Shown here: one piece after another, positions 33,835-44,885 of the stretch
Numbering within the stretch: the stretch's first letter is position 1
Layout: the number at the start of each line of letters is the position of its first letter
From: Auricularia sp. M13
Lineage: Eukaryota; Basidiomycota; Agaricomycetes; Auriculariales; Auriculariaceae
Direction: 5' to 3'
Length of the DNA: 64,000 nt
NCBI GenBank assembly: GCA_037042915.1
Contig: CM073193.1
Coordinates: 6,448,001 to 6,512,000, forward strand
Notes under the pieces: model-generated
Seen by the model: the letters and a program-made list of their open reading frames with translations, nothing else
What the model was told of the DNA's origin: nothing
Database searches by the model: none
Position numbers and translations under genes: made by a program

Positions 33835-36278
33835 CTACGACGCGGGCGCCTGCGGCCGGCCGGACGCGCTGAGCGGCTCGTCCACGCTGAGGACGAAGAC
33901 GATGTCGTCGTCCGAGTCGTCCTCGGAGCCGTCGCCGGTGGCCGGGCGCCGCAGCGCGGCCTCGACGCGCGCGTCCTCCTCGTCGGACGACAGCTCCGCG
34001 CTCGGCGTCGCGTCCGGCGTGACGTACTGCTTCCACAGCGCGTCGCGCAGCCGCACGCGGTCCCCGCGCACCTCCAGCAGCGCGCTGACGCCCATCACCT
34101 CGCGCACGAGCGCGGCGGACTGCGTCAGCGCGCGCACCCGGTTGAACGTCGCCACGAGCGCTATGGGGATCCACCCCCGCGCGTCCATCTGCAAATAAAA
34201 TAGAACAAAATGCGTCAGCTATCAAAACAACACAATAAACGAGCGCGCCCGGGCTGACCTGCTGCCGCAACCAGAAGTCAGTCGCCAGGTTCCGCGCGCC
34301 GAAATAGTACTCGATCTGGCCGAGCACGAAGTAGCGCGTGCTGTCCATCTGGGCGTCCGCCCCGATGAGCGTCTGCGGTACGGGCAGCGGGAGCTCGCCG
34401 CCGTGCGACTGCTGGCGCGGCCCGTGTCGGCCGTGGTGCCCGCCGCCCCAGTATGTGCCGCCCGTCGTCGCGGACTCGGGCGACAGCGCGCGCGAGGCGT
34501 GCGCGCGGTCGTGCCGGTGGTACCCCCCGCGGTACCCGCCGCGCCCGCGCGTCGGGCCGTCCAGAGGCTGCGAGTGGCTGCGCCCCCGCCGGCTGCCCGA
34601 GTAGAACGACCCGCCCGCCGCAGAGTTACGCCGAGGCCGCGCACCAGCATCCTTCTCCCTCGGCGTACCCGCCGGCTCCCGCTCCCGATCCCTGTCCCTG
34701 TCGCGCGGCCGCCGGTCAGTGGACATGCGCGAGTAGTCCACCTCGAAGATGTCGCGCTCGCTGGCGTCGCGCGGTCTGCGCGGGCGCGGCTCCTCCCACG
34801 AGTCGTACGGGACGGGCGACGTATATTCGCCGGCCCAGTGGTGCGACGAGGCGTGGTAATGCGCCGCGAGCCGCGGGGGCACCTGGGTATTATAGTAATA
34901 CGGCGAGACGGCCGGGCTGATCGCTGAGTCTGGATAGTGTGTATTCAGATGCAGCTGGGGCGTCTGCAGATGCTGTGCATGCCCGTGCCAGCTCGAGCCC
35001 GACCAGTTCCTGTCGGCCTCGCTGAGCGGCCGCGGCTCCTGCGGCTCCTCGTACTGCGCAGGAAACTCTGGTATACTACCATTGGCTTGCCAAGCCGCGG
35101 CTGGCAGTTGCCACGGCTCCTGCTGGGGAGGATACCACGCAGGTTGCAATGCCGCTGGAGACGTATCATAAGCCGCGTGAGGCGAGATGGAGAGAGATGT
35201 GAAGGCTGGAATGGGGTTGGTGTCGCTGGGTGGAGCAGTCAAAGTCGTGTCATGAGAGACATTAAGGTCTTGTTCGTGCGGGGATGATTGTGCACGCGCT
35301 CCGCGATCCGAATGCGAGTCAGAGTGCAAGGGATCCGGGGAGAGCGTTGATGGTGGCTGCTGACACGAGACCGGCAGCGCGTCTGCGATAGAGCCAAACA
35401 GCACGACGCGTCCGTGGGCGCCAGAAAGAGAGTCTAAGTCCTTGTATCCGGAGACGGCCCCGGCCTGGGACGGCGCTACGCGCTTGGGGATGGAGTGCGA
35501 GTCGTGCGGATCGCTGCCGCTGGCGGAGATGTGTTGGGAAGACGAGAGCGAGGGCGACTGGCGGGCGTGCTGCGGCTGGAACGGCGGCGCGCTCCGTGGG
35601 GCCGGGCCGAGGCTGGCGTGGGACGAGGACGGGGAGGTGCTGCTGGTGCTGGTGTTGGTGCGGCCGCTGACGCTGCTCGCGCTATTGCTGGCCTGGGCCT
35701 GGTTGCGCGGCCGCACGACGAACACGTCGTCGATCGGGCCCTCGGAGGACGGCAGCGCCGGCATCGGGGGCAGCGGAGGCGGTTGCTGAGACGCAGTGCG
35801 CTGGCCCCTGCGGGCGCCGTTGGGCCCGGCTCTGGCGGCGTCTGCGGCGGCCTGGAGCTCGCTGGGGGCGATCTGGACCCACTTCTCTGTGGGCGCGTTA
35901 GAAGCGCACAAGGACACAATGCTAGGGCAACGCACGCTTCTTGGTGCGCGACGAGGCGCGGCTGGCCGGCGACTGCGCCGTGGCGGCGACGCCGTTGCCG
36001 CTCCCGCCCGCTGCAGGCGGCTTGCTGGCCGTCGCGGCAGTCGAGCTCGACTCGCGGCCGCGGGAGGACGCAGCGCCGAGCGTCGCGGACATGTCGGGCC
36101 AGCTGGCGGCGTCCGTGAGCGGCGGCGGCGAGTGCAGCGACTCCTCGGCGTCTCTGGGCGCGGGTTGCAGCGGTGTTGCAGCAGCTGCGGTGTGCCAGCT
36201 GAACGGCTTGGACGGCGACGGGGCCGGGCGCGGGGCCGGAGTCAGCGATGGCTGAGCGATGGGTGGGCCATGGGACAT
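33835..36278 (-). CDS. La-motif RNA-binding protein (LARP1/SRO9-like)
   Basis: Three exons, 36278-35936, 35886-34259 and 34188-33835, encode 774 residues. The first 550 residues are disordered: Pro/Ser/Ala-rich sequence, then an Arg/Gly-rich stretch (GPTRGRGGYRGGYHRHDR) likely to bind RNA. Near residue 630 lies the La motif: YFVLGQIEYYFGARNLATDF, continuing WLRQQ and, after the intron, MDARGWIPIALVATFNRVRAL. The La motif binds 3' ends of RNA; LARP1/SRO9-type proteins act on mRNA stability and translation in the cytoplasm. The intron splits the motif exactly between LRQQ and MDARG in phase 0. The C-terminus is acidic (SSDEEDAR, DGSEDDSDDD). Family placement is confident; the precise orthologue is not. 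Confidence 0.85.
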
Positions 36279-36756
36279 GGTCGAGTCGATGTTTCCGGAT
36301 ACGGGGCTCGCTCTGTCAGCCCTCCGCGGTTCAATCGCAAGCGCGGACAGCGGCCCTCGCAAGCGGAAAGGGGCCAGGTTATAATCCCCAGCTTTGGATC
36401 TCAGACACTGACCGGGGCGTGGTCCTAGTCGCCGCCAGTCCCAACAATCCTACGCGCCCTTGCCGCCACAGGAGACGAGTTTCAGAGTATGGATATATTG
36501 GACCACGTGCTCTACAAAACAAAAGACAAAGAAAAGAAAAAATGTGTCCAGCTCCGGTAAGGAGAACCACCCTACGGGCGTTTCAAAGAAACAGGGCGTG
36601 CTCCAGCTGAGAGGATGTCGTCGTTCTAGTGCTCGCTGTAGGCTCCGCAAGCTCTGAGTGTGCTGTGCGGGGGACAATAAATGCGAGCGCAGGAAAAAGT
36701 ACAAGGAGCCCTTCAAGCTCAGCCAGCGTCCCTTTTATATCCCGGCACCAAATCCC
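36279..36756. other. Intergenic region
   Basis: Promoter of the La-motif gene and the 3' region of the F-box-like gene. An A-rich stretch near 36515-36545 is visible; nothing else is supported. Confidence 0.4.
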
Positions 36757-37644
36757 TCACGGCCCGTCCAGCGCACACTGCACAAGCTCTCCGGCGCCCC
36801 AGAATGCACGCTCGAAGGCTATCCGCGTCGGCCGAACGAACAGCGAGCTCGGGTTGCTAAAGTCGCGCCAAACCCGGTCCGTGCGGTCGCCGTCGACCCA
36901 TATTCGCGCCTCCTGCCGGCTCCGCGCGTACTCCCGCAGCGCCGCGACGGCGTGCAGCCAGTGCTCGGCGGCGGACGCGTTGCGCAGGACGAGGCTCTGC
37001 AGCGCCGGCGCCTGGAGGAAGACGTCCGCCGCGGCGAGCGCGCCGTCGGGCCCGACGTGCCCCACAAAGTCCACGATCACGTGCTCGACGCGCAGCTCGG
37101 CCACGACGGCCGGCGCGGGCAGCTCGTGGGCCCACTGCGCCTGCCCGTACTGCAGCAGCGCGTCGGAAAAGACGTGCAGGTGCGTCACGCGCGCGAGCGT
37201 CGGCCCCGTCGGCCCTGCGAGCAGCCGCCGGAGCGTGCACGGCGTCGTGAGCACCACGAACCGCGGCTGGCACGCCCCGCGCAGCACGAGCCGGTGGAAG
37301 AGCGCGAGCGGCCCGCCGAACCCGCGCACGTGCGCGAACGCGTCGACGAGCGCGTCCACCGTCCGGCTGCTGCCTACGTGCTCGTGCGGGATTGTTACCA
37401 GCAGGTTGCGCGTCGCGGAGAACGCGCCCGCCCGCGCCAGACACGCCCGTCCCAGACGCCGGCACGCCCGCTTGTGCGTTATCACCACCGTCTCCACCAG
37501 TATCGGCCGCACCACCGCGTCAATCGCCCGCGACGAGCGACACAGCGCCGCCACCCAGCCCTGCCGCCGCTCCAAGCTGTCGGCCGCCGCGATCCTGACG
37601 ATGTACAGCGCGAGCTCGACGGGCAGATCGCCCAAGCCAGTCAT
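36757..37644 (-). CDS. F-box-like protein (not related in tandem to the 22-26 kb set)
   Basis: A single exon of 295 residues, taking the ATG at 37644 (MTGLGDLPVELALYIVRIAA) as start. The frame is open for 45 more codons upstream. The N-terminus resembles an F-box (LPVELALYIVRIAA, then WVAALCRSSRAIDAVVRPIL), a pattern very common in Agaricomycete F-box-like proteins of unknown target. The remainder is Ala/Arg/Leu-rich without recognised motifs. Very high GC gives long antisense frames here, which I ignored. Function is inferred only from the N-terminal pattern. Confidence 0.62.
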   Translation of the reverse strand: MTGLGDLPVELALYIVRIAAADSLERRQGWVAALCRSSRAIDAVVRPILVETVVITHKRACRRLGRACLARAGAFSATRNLLVTIPHEHVGSSRTVDALVDAFAHVRGFGGPLALFHRLVLRGACQPRFVVLTTPCTLRRLLAGPTGPTLARVTHLHVFSDALLQYGQAQWAHELPAPAVVAELRVEHVIVDFVGHVGPDGALAAADVFLQAPALQSLVLRNASAAEHWLHAVAALREYARSRQEARIWVDGDRTDRVWRDFSNPSSLFVRPTRIAFERAFWGAGELVQCALDGP

Positions 37645-37793
37645 CCCAATGCCAAAGTGCTCACTGCTCCCGACCTGTCCAAAGCAAGGCACCGCTGCCT
37701 GAGAACCTTTTAACAGCGAGGAAGCGAACTTCATTTCCTGGCGGCGGCCGGCAGGGACGTCCAGCTCAATGTACAGCATCGTGTCTACCCTGC

Positions 37794-39543
37794 CTACGGC
37801 ACCCTGAAGAAAGCAATGCCCGCCCGGTCACTGTCGACTTTGGACTTGACCTCCTTGCAGTCGCTCTGCACGGCGCCGGCCAGGAGCGTCTCGACGGCTC
37901 TCCTCACCGCGCTCCTCCGTTTCCCCAACATGTCGACTGGCGATTCAAGGTCGGCCTCCTCTCCCGTCTCGAGCTGGCTGTCGGGCACCACGCGCTCCCA
38001 GTCGACGCACAGCGCGACGTACTCAAACAGCGAGTCCGCGACGGCGCGGAAGCGCGCCCCGTCGACGCCGCCGTCGAGCTTCTGCAGCTGCTCGAGCGTG
38101 AGCGCATGCCACGCCACGAGCGGCGAGCCGGGCAGCAGCGGGAGCACCAGCGCCGGGCACCCGTTCAGCAGCGCGTAGTAGAGCACGCTCTCGCCCGGCC
38201 GCTCGGACGACGTCCACATGCCCGCGCGGTGCGGCTTCAAGCCCACCACCGTGACCACCATCCGCCGCAGCACCGCCGCGGCAGGAACGGCCTCCGCGGC
38301 CCCGTCGGGCTGCTCGTCCGCCTTCTTGGACGTGCGCGCGTCCGCGGGCGCCGCCGCCGCCTTGGCCTGCGCGCGGTGGAGGTAGTCCGCCACGGTGTCG
38401 CGCGCCTGCGTGGCGTACCCTGCGAGCCCGCGTGCCTTCTCCTTATCCTCCTGCGACCCCTCGGGCGGGTCAGGCGTCTTGCTGCCGCTCCTGCGGTGGA
38501 AGAAGTCCGAGAAGCTATGCCGTTTCGCGTCGTTCGCTGGCGGCGTCACGGGGCCCGGATCCTCGCACAGCGCGATCATCGTGGCGCTCTGCTCCAGCAG
38601 CGTCTGCGCGATGCGATAGTCGCCAGCTGGGCCGTCACGGTCACGCCACACGCCACACGCGGACTGAATGGAGACGCCGCGCACGCACCTACGAAGGGCC
38701 CGTGGCAGAAGACGACGTCCGGCTGGATCGCGCGTGGGATGACGGGGCGGCGATGCGACGCGAAGAGGTAGGGCGAGAACCAGCCCTTCTCGACCGAGAT
38801 GAAGTCCTTGACGGTCGAAAATAGGCTGCCGTCCTCGTGCTTGGAGCTGCGGAAGAATCCTGTCATGGCCCAGGCGCCGCGCTCAGCGGCGCGTCGGACG
38901 GGACGGACGGAGAGGACGGACCTAGCGCCGCGTCCGCCATCGTGTGCTTGTACTTGAGTGTGATGAGCAGCGTCTTGACCGCCGTCGTCACGAGCACGGC
39001 CGAATGCGGCGGGATCGCATGCTTGATAGCCTTCCCGATCGTCAGGTCGTTGGCGAGCTGCGTCGTGGCATGAGGTCCAGTCCGGCAATGGCAAAGCAGG
39101 CCTTGTCGCGCCGCACCTTGGTCGTCGCTTCAAAGCCCGCATAGATGCCCATCTCGACGACGATGCTGTCGCCCACGGTCGCCACGATCTCGTTCGCGAC
39201 GGGCCCCAGGACGGGCGCGGCGATGGCCGCAGTGCCGCCGGTCGCGACGATGACGGTGTGGATGAGCAGGTCGCGGAAGCGCACGTTGGGCAGGAAGAGC
39301 GGGTTCGCGTCGCCCCACGGCGACAGGCACACGATCGTCGTGCCCGTCGCCCGCATCGTCTCGTACGCGCTCATCACGATGCGTCCCGTCATCGACTGCC
39401 ACAGTGGTCAGCTCGCCGTGCACGCGCGAATCCGGACGGCAGCGCACCCCCGCCAGCTTGCGCACGATCCATGGCGCCTTGTCCTCCGTCTCGCTCTTCG
39501 ACACGCTCGCCGGGTCTATCGGGTGCAGCGCAGAGATAGCCAT
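37794..39543 (-). CDS. Conserved-looking hypothetical fungal protein
   Basis: Five exons (39543-39448, 39395-39117, 39057-38922, 38859-38689, 38626-37794) encode 504 residues. The N-terminal third contains a long mildly hydrophobic region (HTVIVATGGTAAIAAPVLGP, EIVATVGDSIVVEMGIYAGF) that could be membrane-associated. Further on are PYLFASHRRPVIPRAIQPDV and a C-terminal domain (LYYALLNGCPALVLPLLPGS, WHALTLEQLQKLDGG). I do not recognise the family. The joins are supported by good splice sites, kept frame, and a consistent change from arginine-rich nonsense to protein-like sequence. No function can be given. Confidence 0.68.
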
Positions 39544-39958
39544 CGGTTCCCGGCAAGATTGGCCTGGGCGCACATCCCGGCTCATCTCATCTGGGGCTGT
39601 GCCCGAAGTCTAATTTTGGGGTGGACAGCCACTTGAACGGCATGAATCTGAGGACTCTATATGCGCAGGGTGTGTCTGTGTGTGGCTGCATGTGTGCCGC
39701 GTCTAATACCTGGCAGCTTCCCCGAACCGGCCCTGTTATTCCTTGTTTTTCTTCGATGGAACGAGTTACCTGGTCAAGATCCCAATAGCTGCCTCTGATT
39801 CAGTGTACCGGCTTAAAATCGAGCATCTTCGAAGTGCGCTGTATTTTTCCTCTCCAAAACTACACTGTACATCTTTACACATACACCGAGCAGATGACTA
39901 CGAGCCAGGCTCCGAATCTCGATCTCACACCATGAACAAAGGCGATTAGGGGTTTGAA
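39544..39958. other. Intergenic region
   Basis: Promoter of the preceding gene and the 3' end of the next minus-strand gene. Nothing distinctive was seen. Confidence 0.4.
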
Positions 39959-40604
39959 GTCACTGAATGGCGAAGCTGCAACGTGTCGACCCTCATGCGC
40001 CTGGCCTATCGATCGTGAAAGGTGTGCCATGGTCAAATAAACTCCGTATGCCCAGAACGACAGCGATCTCACCTGCGGTGAAGGTCAATCTGAAAGTAGA
40101 GCTGGTGCGCGGCGCAGCGGTAGTTCTTGAAGGCAGAGCGGTCGGTGAAGCCGTTCCCTCGCGCCGTGCCCGTCGGGACGGCCGCGAAGATGCAGCCTTG
40201 CGTGGTGCGTACGCCCGAGTACTCCATGGTCCCGCACAGCCGGCCGTACTGAATCTGCGGGGGACGGCGGTCAGACCCTACATCGATCGCAGGGTGTGAA
40301 TCCGCAGAAGAGAAGAAGCGCACCGTCGTCGTCAGGCGGATGATGAACTCCGTCCCCGGTGCCATCCCCGCGGTCGCCGTCGTCTGGCCGTTGACGGCGA
40401 GCCACACCAGGAAGTGCTGGAAGACGTCCTCCCAGTGCGTCTGCACCGGCGCGTGCGGAATCACCGAGCTGCGCCGCGTCGGTCGCCGCGAGACGAGACG
40501 CCCCGTCCGGCGCTTACGCACCTGCAACAAAGGGACGCCGCGGAGTTCGGTATCGGTACTTGCGCCTGGAAGGCGGGGGCTTGCGTGGGGTGCGTGGGCC
40601 ACAT
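39959..40604 (-). CDS. Small hypothetical protein
   Basis: Proposed exons are 40604-40522, 40468-40324, 40254-40073 and 39974-39959, giving 141 residues. The central part is protein-like: HAPVQTHWEDVFQHFLVWLA, GMAPGTEFIIRLTTT, then after an intron IQYGRLCGTMEYSG and GCIFAAVPTGTARGNGF. The start MWPTHPTQAPAF lies about 50 bp downstream of a TATA element. The last exon (five codons) follows a longer 98-nt intron and is the weakest part; an earlier stop at 40069 is possible if that intron is not removed. No family is recognised. Confidence 0.5.
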
Positions 40605-40654
40605 TGTGTGCTGGGTTGCTGGATAATCTGACAGCAGTGGCGTTGCGAGCAGGG

Positions 40655-40661
40655 TTTTATA
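40655..40661 (-). promoter_or_regulatory. TATA box of small hypothetical gene
   Basis: TATAAAA on the minus strand lies about 50 bp before the ATG at 40604. Confidence 0.5.
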
Positions 40662-41442
40662 CTGCGGCTGGCATGCGTGTGCGAGTCAGCGCTGCAGCTT
40701 GAGGTATCGATGGGTGAAGTGCGCATGGAAGGCCCGGCGCTATCTTCATTACCGGGTTTCTCCCTTTGCAAGATCTGCAACATGAGCCCGACATGGTGCT
40801 GTCCCTTCCCCGCAGAATTGCAACGTGGCTTCAGTAGATGTCTCCTTTGCCACAGGAATACGTGCTCATCCTTTTTGCAGCGTCAGAAGCTGACATCTGT
40901 GGCAAAGAATCACCTCCCATTGCTGAGCCTGTCGATGGTAATCTTCTTAGCCTGCGCATTGCCCGATTCAGAGCGCATGGTACCCTGGGACTTGGTGCTT
41001 CACTCATCAACGATTTCTCCGCGACTTCTCCCTTCCTATGGCGCACGTTAATACACTCACCTGCTTCGCCACCACCGCCGAGTCAATCGACTCAAGGCTG
41101 CGTCCCAAGTTGCCTTCGTTGCCTAATCACTGATGTCATCTTAGTGGGCGAAGCCTCACGAGGAGCTGCTCTGCGGACGATACTTGGCAGTTATGCCGCG
41201 ACTGCGCGTCAGCGCTGAATGCTAGCCGCCGAATCCTCGAGGATACCACTAGGACGAAGGGCCACGATTAGCTGTCGCGCCCCTTACGAGCAACTATACA
41301 TTCCGGTGCCTTGGCTCAGCGGACTGTCGCTCACGAGTACGCGATTTTTTGAATGATATCAATTCTAAAGATTGTCCGACAGTTCTTACGAAAATCACTC
41401 AAGGCGCCATTATGTGGTGTAATAGCATCTCCTAGCTTCGAG

Positions 41443-41492
41443 AATACTCGATCCATGAGCGCTGTGGAATACTCGGCGCATGAGCGCTGTGG
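41443..41492. repeat. Two-copy 25-bp tandem repeat
   Basis: A unit starting AATACTCG and ending CATGAGCGCTGTGG occurs at 41443-41467 and again at 41468-41492 with three differences in the middle. No function is evident. Confidence 0.8.
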
Positions 41493-42042
41493 AATATGAC
41501 GCTGGCGCGAAGTTTTCGCATCGCCAGCTGGCCGGTAGCATGAGACCACTGCTGGGTAATAAACAGTTCCCGCCCTGGGAGAAGAACAAGATGCTAAGGG
41601 GGCGTGGCTTCAACGCACGCTTCTCACCCATCACCCTCTTTTCTTCCGCTTCCGGTAAACGTCCATGTCAAAGGGACGACGCTTCGGGAGGAGTTCTCTT
41701 GTTCTGGGCAGTACCGCTAATCATCTCTCTCTCAGACACAGTCTGGGAGGTTTTGTGGTGCCTAGTCGGGATTTCTGCCACTAGATCGTATCTGAAGACG
41801 GCCAGCAGACGAAGCAGCATCGAGTAAGATAGGGTCACTGCTCTGGACATCGACCAATCATGGCCTGATGCATTGGCCTTGTAAATCCAGCGCATTTAGA
41901 GTGAGTAGTTGTATTTCTGGATAGCGAGTGCAATCCACTCTTATTATCGAGATGAGACTTGTTTCTTATTTCCGATTCGAGCAAATAAACCGACATGGGG
42001 CGGACGGGCACAGCTCCCATCTGAGTCACAAAGGCAGAAGAG

Positions 42043-42078
42043 CCTACCAGGCCTGGACACCCTACCAGGCCTGGACAC
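42043..42078. repeat. Perfect 18-bp tandem duplication spanning an SDR stop codon
   Basis: CCTACCAGGCCTGGACAC occurs at 42043-42060 and again at 42061-42078. On the minus strand the second copy encodes the last residues VQAW and the stop of the adjacent dehydrogenase; the first copy repeats them just after the stop. Confidence 0.9.
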
Positions 42079-42881
42079 CATACTCGCCGCAGACCTTCCC
42101 AATGTCTGCGTCCCTATCACCCCGAATTACGGTCGCGACTCGCTCTCCGCCCACCGCGGGTGGGACGGCCCCACGGGCGGCCAGCAGTGCGGGGTTGTTG
42201 ACAGCGAAGTTGGTGGCCGTCAAACCGGGGTCCGCGCCGTGTACCTTCCAGTCCAGGTCCTCCAGCTTGAGCCGGGCATAATATTGAACCATTAGCATAT
42301 TCAGCGCCGCCTTGCTCGCACGGTATTCGTCGGCCTGTGGGCGGTAGTACTTGGACGTCGGGTCGCTGGCATGCGTGATGGAGCCCATGCTGGAGCTGAC
42401 GAACACCAGCCGAGGCGACCTGGTGGCGCACTTCCGCAAGAGCGGGAGGAATGCCTCGGTGACGCTGAGCGCACCGACGACGTTGACCGCGAGCACCTCG
42501 CGGAGGTTGGCGCGCTTGTCCGGGTTGAGACTGAGGATGCCTGCGTTGTTAACCAGGACGTCCAGCCTGCCGAACGCGCGCTCGACTTCGCGGGCGGCAT
42601 TGTCGACCGAGGCATCGTCCGCGACGTCAATCAGTTGCACCGAGACGGTTCCCTTCGTCTCTGGGAGAGCTTCAAGTGCTGCCTTGGCTGCCTCGGCCTT
42701 GCTAGCATTGCGCGCGCCAATAATTACGTGGTAGGAGGCAGAGTGTGCGAGCAGTATCTTAGCTGCCTCAAATCCGACGCCTTGGTTTGCGCCTGATGAC
42801 AAATCAATTTGATAATTATTGCCTTATAATGGAAGGCTTGCCTGTGATGAGGACAATGATTTTGGCTGTATCCTGGCTCAT
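42062..42881 (-). CDS. Short-chain dehydrogenase/reductase (classical SDR)
   Basis: Two exons, 42881-42842 and 42792-42062, give 256 residues. The intron (49 nt) has a GC donor: ACAG/GCAAGC with acceptor CATCAG. Splicing it creates the glycine motif TGANQGVG. Other classical SDR elements are intact: LVNNAGIL, FVSSSMGS with the catalytic Ser, and DEYRASKAALNML with the catalytic Tyr and Lys. The protein is therefore probably an active NAD(P)-dependent oxidoreductase; the substrate cannot be named. The last five codons and stop are part of an 18-bp tandem duplication. Confidence 0.9.
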
Positions 42882-43409
42882 GAGCAAGTAAGTAAAAGTC
42901 GTTGGCAGAGGAAATGGGCGACAGCAAGTTATTACCGGTTCATTTGAAGGCACGTCGGTTTTATGAGTGGACATTGGCGCCGATGTGTCAGCACCATTGA
43001 CCAATTAATTGATGACTAAGATCTCCGAGATTCGGATTTCGCTCATTTTGGTGGCTCTGCGACATACTTAGCAACACAAGTCTCATTGTTGACAGGCACA
43101 GTATGCCGCAGTGGTACCGTGACAATTAGCCCCTGTGAATTGGCAGTTATGCCGCAGTATGACTTTGACATGAGGCGCCGGATACGTGCAAGTGTGATTG
43201 CGGCTCCATTGGCAAGAGGTCAAGGACTGCGACTTCATGGACACCTTGGCAAAAGTTCTGCGCATGTGTTGAAACAATGCTCTCTGTCTAGTGACTCATT
43301 ATAGGTTCTAGCTTTGCAAATAAAATATGAGGATGATGGCTCTTAAGGCAGTCGTCTAAAACCCTCGTCTTTGCACAAAATTCTGAACAGTTGATTAGAC
43401 ACCCTTCAG
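42882..43409. other. Intergenic region
   Basis: Lower-GC interval with no gene or repeat I can support. Confidence 0.4.
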
Positions 43410-44033
43410 CTAATCGCGTGTGACTGGACGGACCTGCAAGTCTTGCGAAGTAGCGACGGCTAAGACGAACTTGCGGTCCTCGTCGGTTACTACATAGTAT
43501 TCAACTCGTGCAGAATGAACAAGGAGAACTACACAGCGTACCCAACGCGAAAAGATTATTTCCGAGGAACTGTTCAAGGTCTGCAAGCGGTGTGCCAGGT
43601 GTGATGACAGTGTATTCCTTGCGCTTCCTCTTGAGGTCGAAACGCGTCATGAAAGAACTTATAGGGTCGCCCTTTAACAAGAAAGAGATTAGTCTTTCAC
43701 GAAAGTGCAAGGGCGGTCATGATCACGTACCGGATTCGTGCTGCCAGCCTCGAACGCTTTCTTCAAAGCGCTAACATCGATGTACCCCAGAAGTTTACGC
43801 GTCCGCGAAAGAACGGGGATAAAAGAAAAGTCGCGCTCGTAGGCAAGATCAATGGCCCGCAGAATAGGCTCGTAATCAGGCAGCGCGAAGGCAGGTGGCA
43901 GTTGTAGATCCTGCACATTGTTTACGGCCAGTTACACAGCTCAATGACCTGCGCGTACCTCAACTACTGCACCGCGGTACTTGTCTCCAGCGTCGTCTGC
44001 GGCAGTGTGCATCTGCGCGAGTGGATGAACCAT
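43410..44033 (-). CDS. CBS-domain protein
   Basis: Four exons (44033-43959, 43910-43731, 43671-43542, 43489-43410) encode 154 residues. The protein spans a CBS-pair (Bateman-like) module: EPILRAIDLAYERDFSFIPV, RKLLGYIDVSALKKAF, then ITPGTPLADLEQFLGNNLFA and LVTDEDRKFVLAVATSQDLQ. CBS pairs bind adenosyl ligands and often regulate partner proteins; there is no catalytic domain here. This small stand-alone type is common in fungi and usually uncharacterised. Joins use GTACGC, GTACGT and GTACGC donors and keep frame. Confidence 0.85.
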
Positions 44034-44885
44034 GAGCAGACTTGAAGTGGTACGAGACAAGCAGCCAACGCCTTCGGAGCGCGCCGACAGGCGCCGATAT
44101 TATCTTCGACTCGGACGATCGGAAGCATCGCAGATGAAAAGTTCCCTTGAGTGAATGAGAATCGACCGGCTCCAGCCCTGGATCATTCATACCCCTGAGC
44201 GTTGTAGTCTAATCCAGGCAATTAATTTGATGCTAATGTGGCACCTTCCTGAGCCTCGTGCGGTACCCCCAGTATTCGCTCTGCTGCAAGGCGATTCCCA
44301 GTGGCCAATCAGAAGCAATGTGTTGTACTGAAAATGTGAAAGACTGGTAGATGTACATCCCCTCGCATATAATAGCCTTGCATTCGGCTTACTGCTTTGA
44401 TCTGAATGGTAGCTTATGCAAGGCGTGAAAGGGAGGAGAAGAAGAATCGCCTCTATGAGCACTAGTGAGCTGAGGGCACTACTCTATCCCAGAGATCACC
44501 AGCGTGAGCGAGCCGTTCAAGGCCTTCGCGACCGGGGGCGTGTAGCGATATACTTCCGCAGGGAACTCCTCAGTAGACTTATTCACATGATCATGAGTAA
44601 AGCTGGGATAAAAGCTTGCCGTACCGACGTTTGATTCGTCGCGGGCACAGAGACTTCACTGAGTCAGCTTCTCAACTTCTGTAAGCTGTTGGTGAACCTT
44701 GGTGACTGCAAAAGTATAATTCCCTAGATAGAAGGGTTACCTAGCTGTATAAAGTTGAGGTATATCAGAATGTGCTCTGGATGATACTTGCAACTGGGTC
44801 GCGTTTACGTTAGCTTGGGAGCGGGACAAACGGATTTGAACACCGCTCCGCGGCACTTCCTTGACGCGCACATTCCTCTCCTCCA
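44034..44885. other. Divergent intergenic region before MLH1
   Basis: Head-to-head interval of 852 bp. It is AT-richer than the genes and contains no supported feature. Confidence 0.4.

Larger units (their letters stand above)
40605..42061. other. Long intergenic region without a supported gene
   Basis: About 1.45 kb of lower-GC sequence. A 126-codon plus-strand frame at 40838-41218 has no recognisable features or splice context. A two-copy 25-bp repeat lies at 41443-41492. The region may contain old transposon debris, but I see no terminal repeats or conserved domain to prove it. Confidence 0.4.

Noticed and set aside
33581-35935. Single long minus-strand frame running past 34259 in the La-motif gene.
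   Set aside because: It reads through an intron; splicing at 34259 to 34188 restores the La motif, while read-through gives arginine-rich nonsense.
40255-40323. Reading the 69-nt segment of the small hypothetical gene as coding.
   Set aside because: It stays open, but has a GTGCGC donor, a CCGCAG acceptor and the usual intron size; I treat it as an intron with moderate confidence.
40838-41218. 126-codon plus-strand frame.
   Set aside because: No domain, no promoter or splice context, and ordinary composition; not enough to call a gene.
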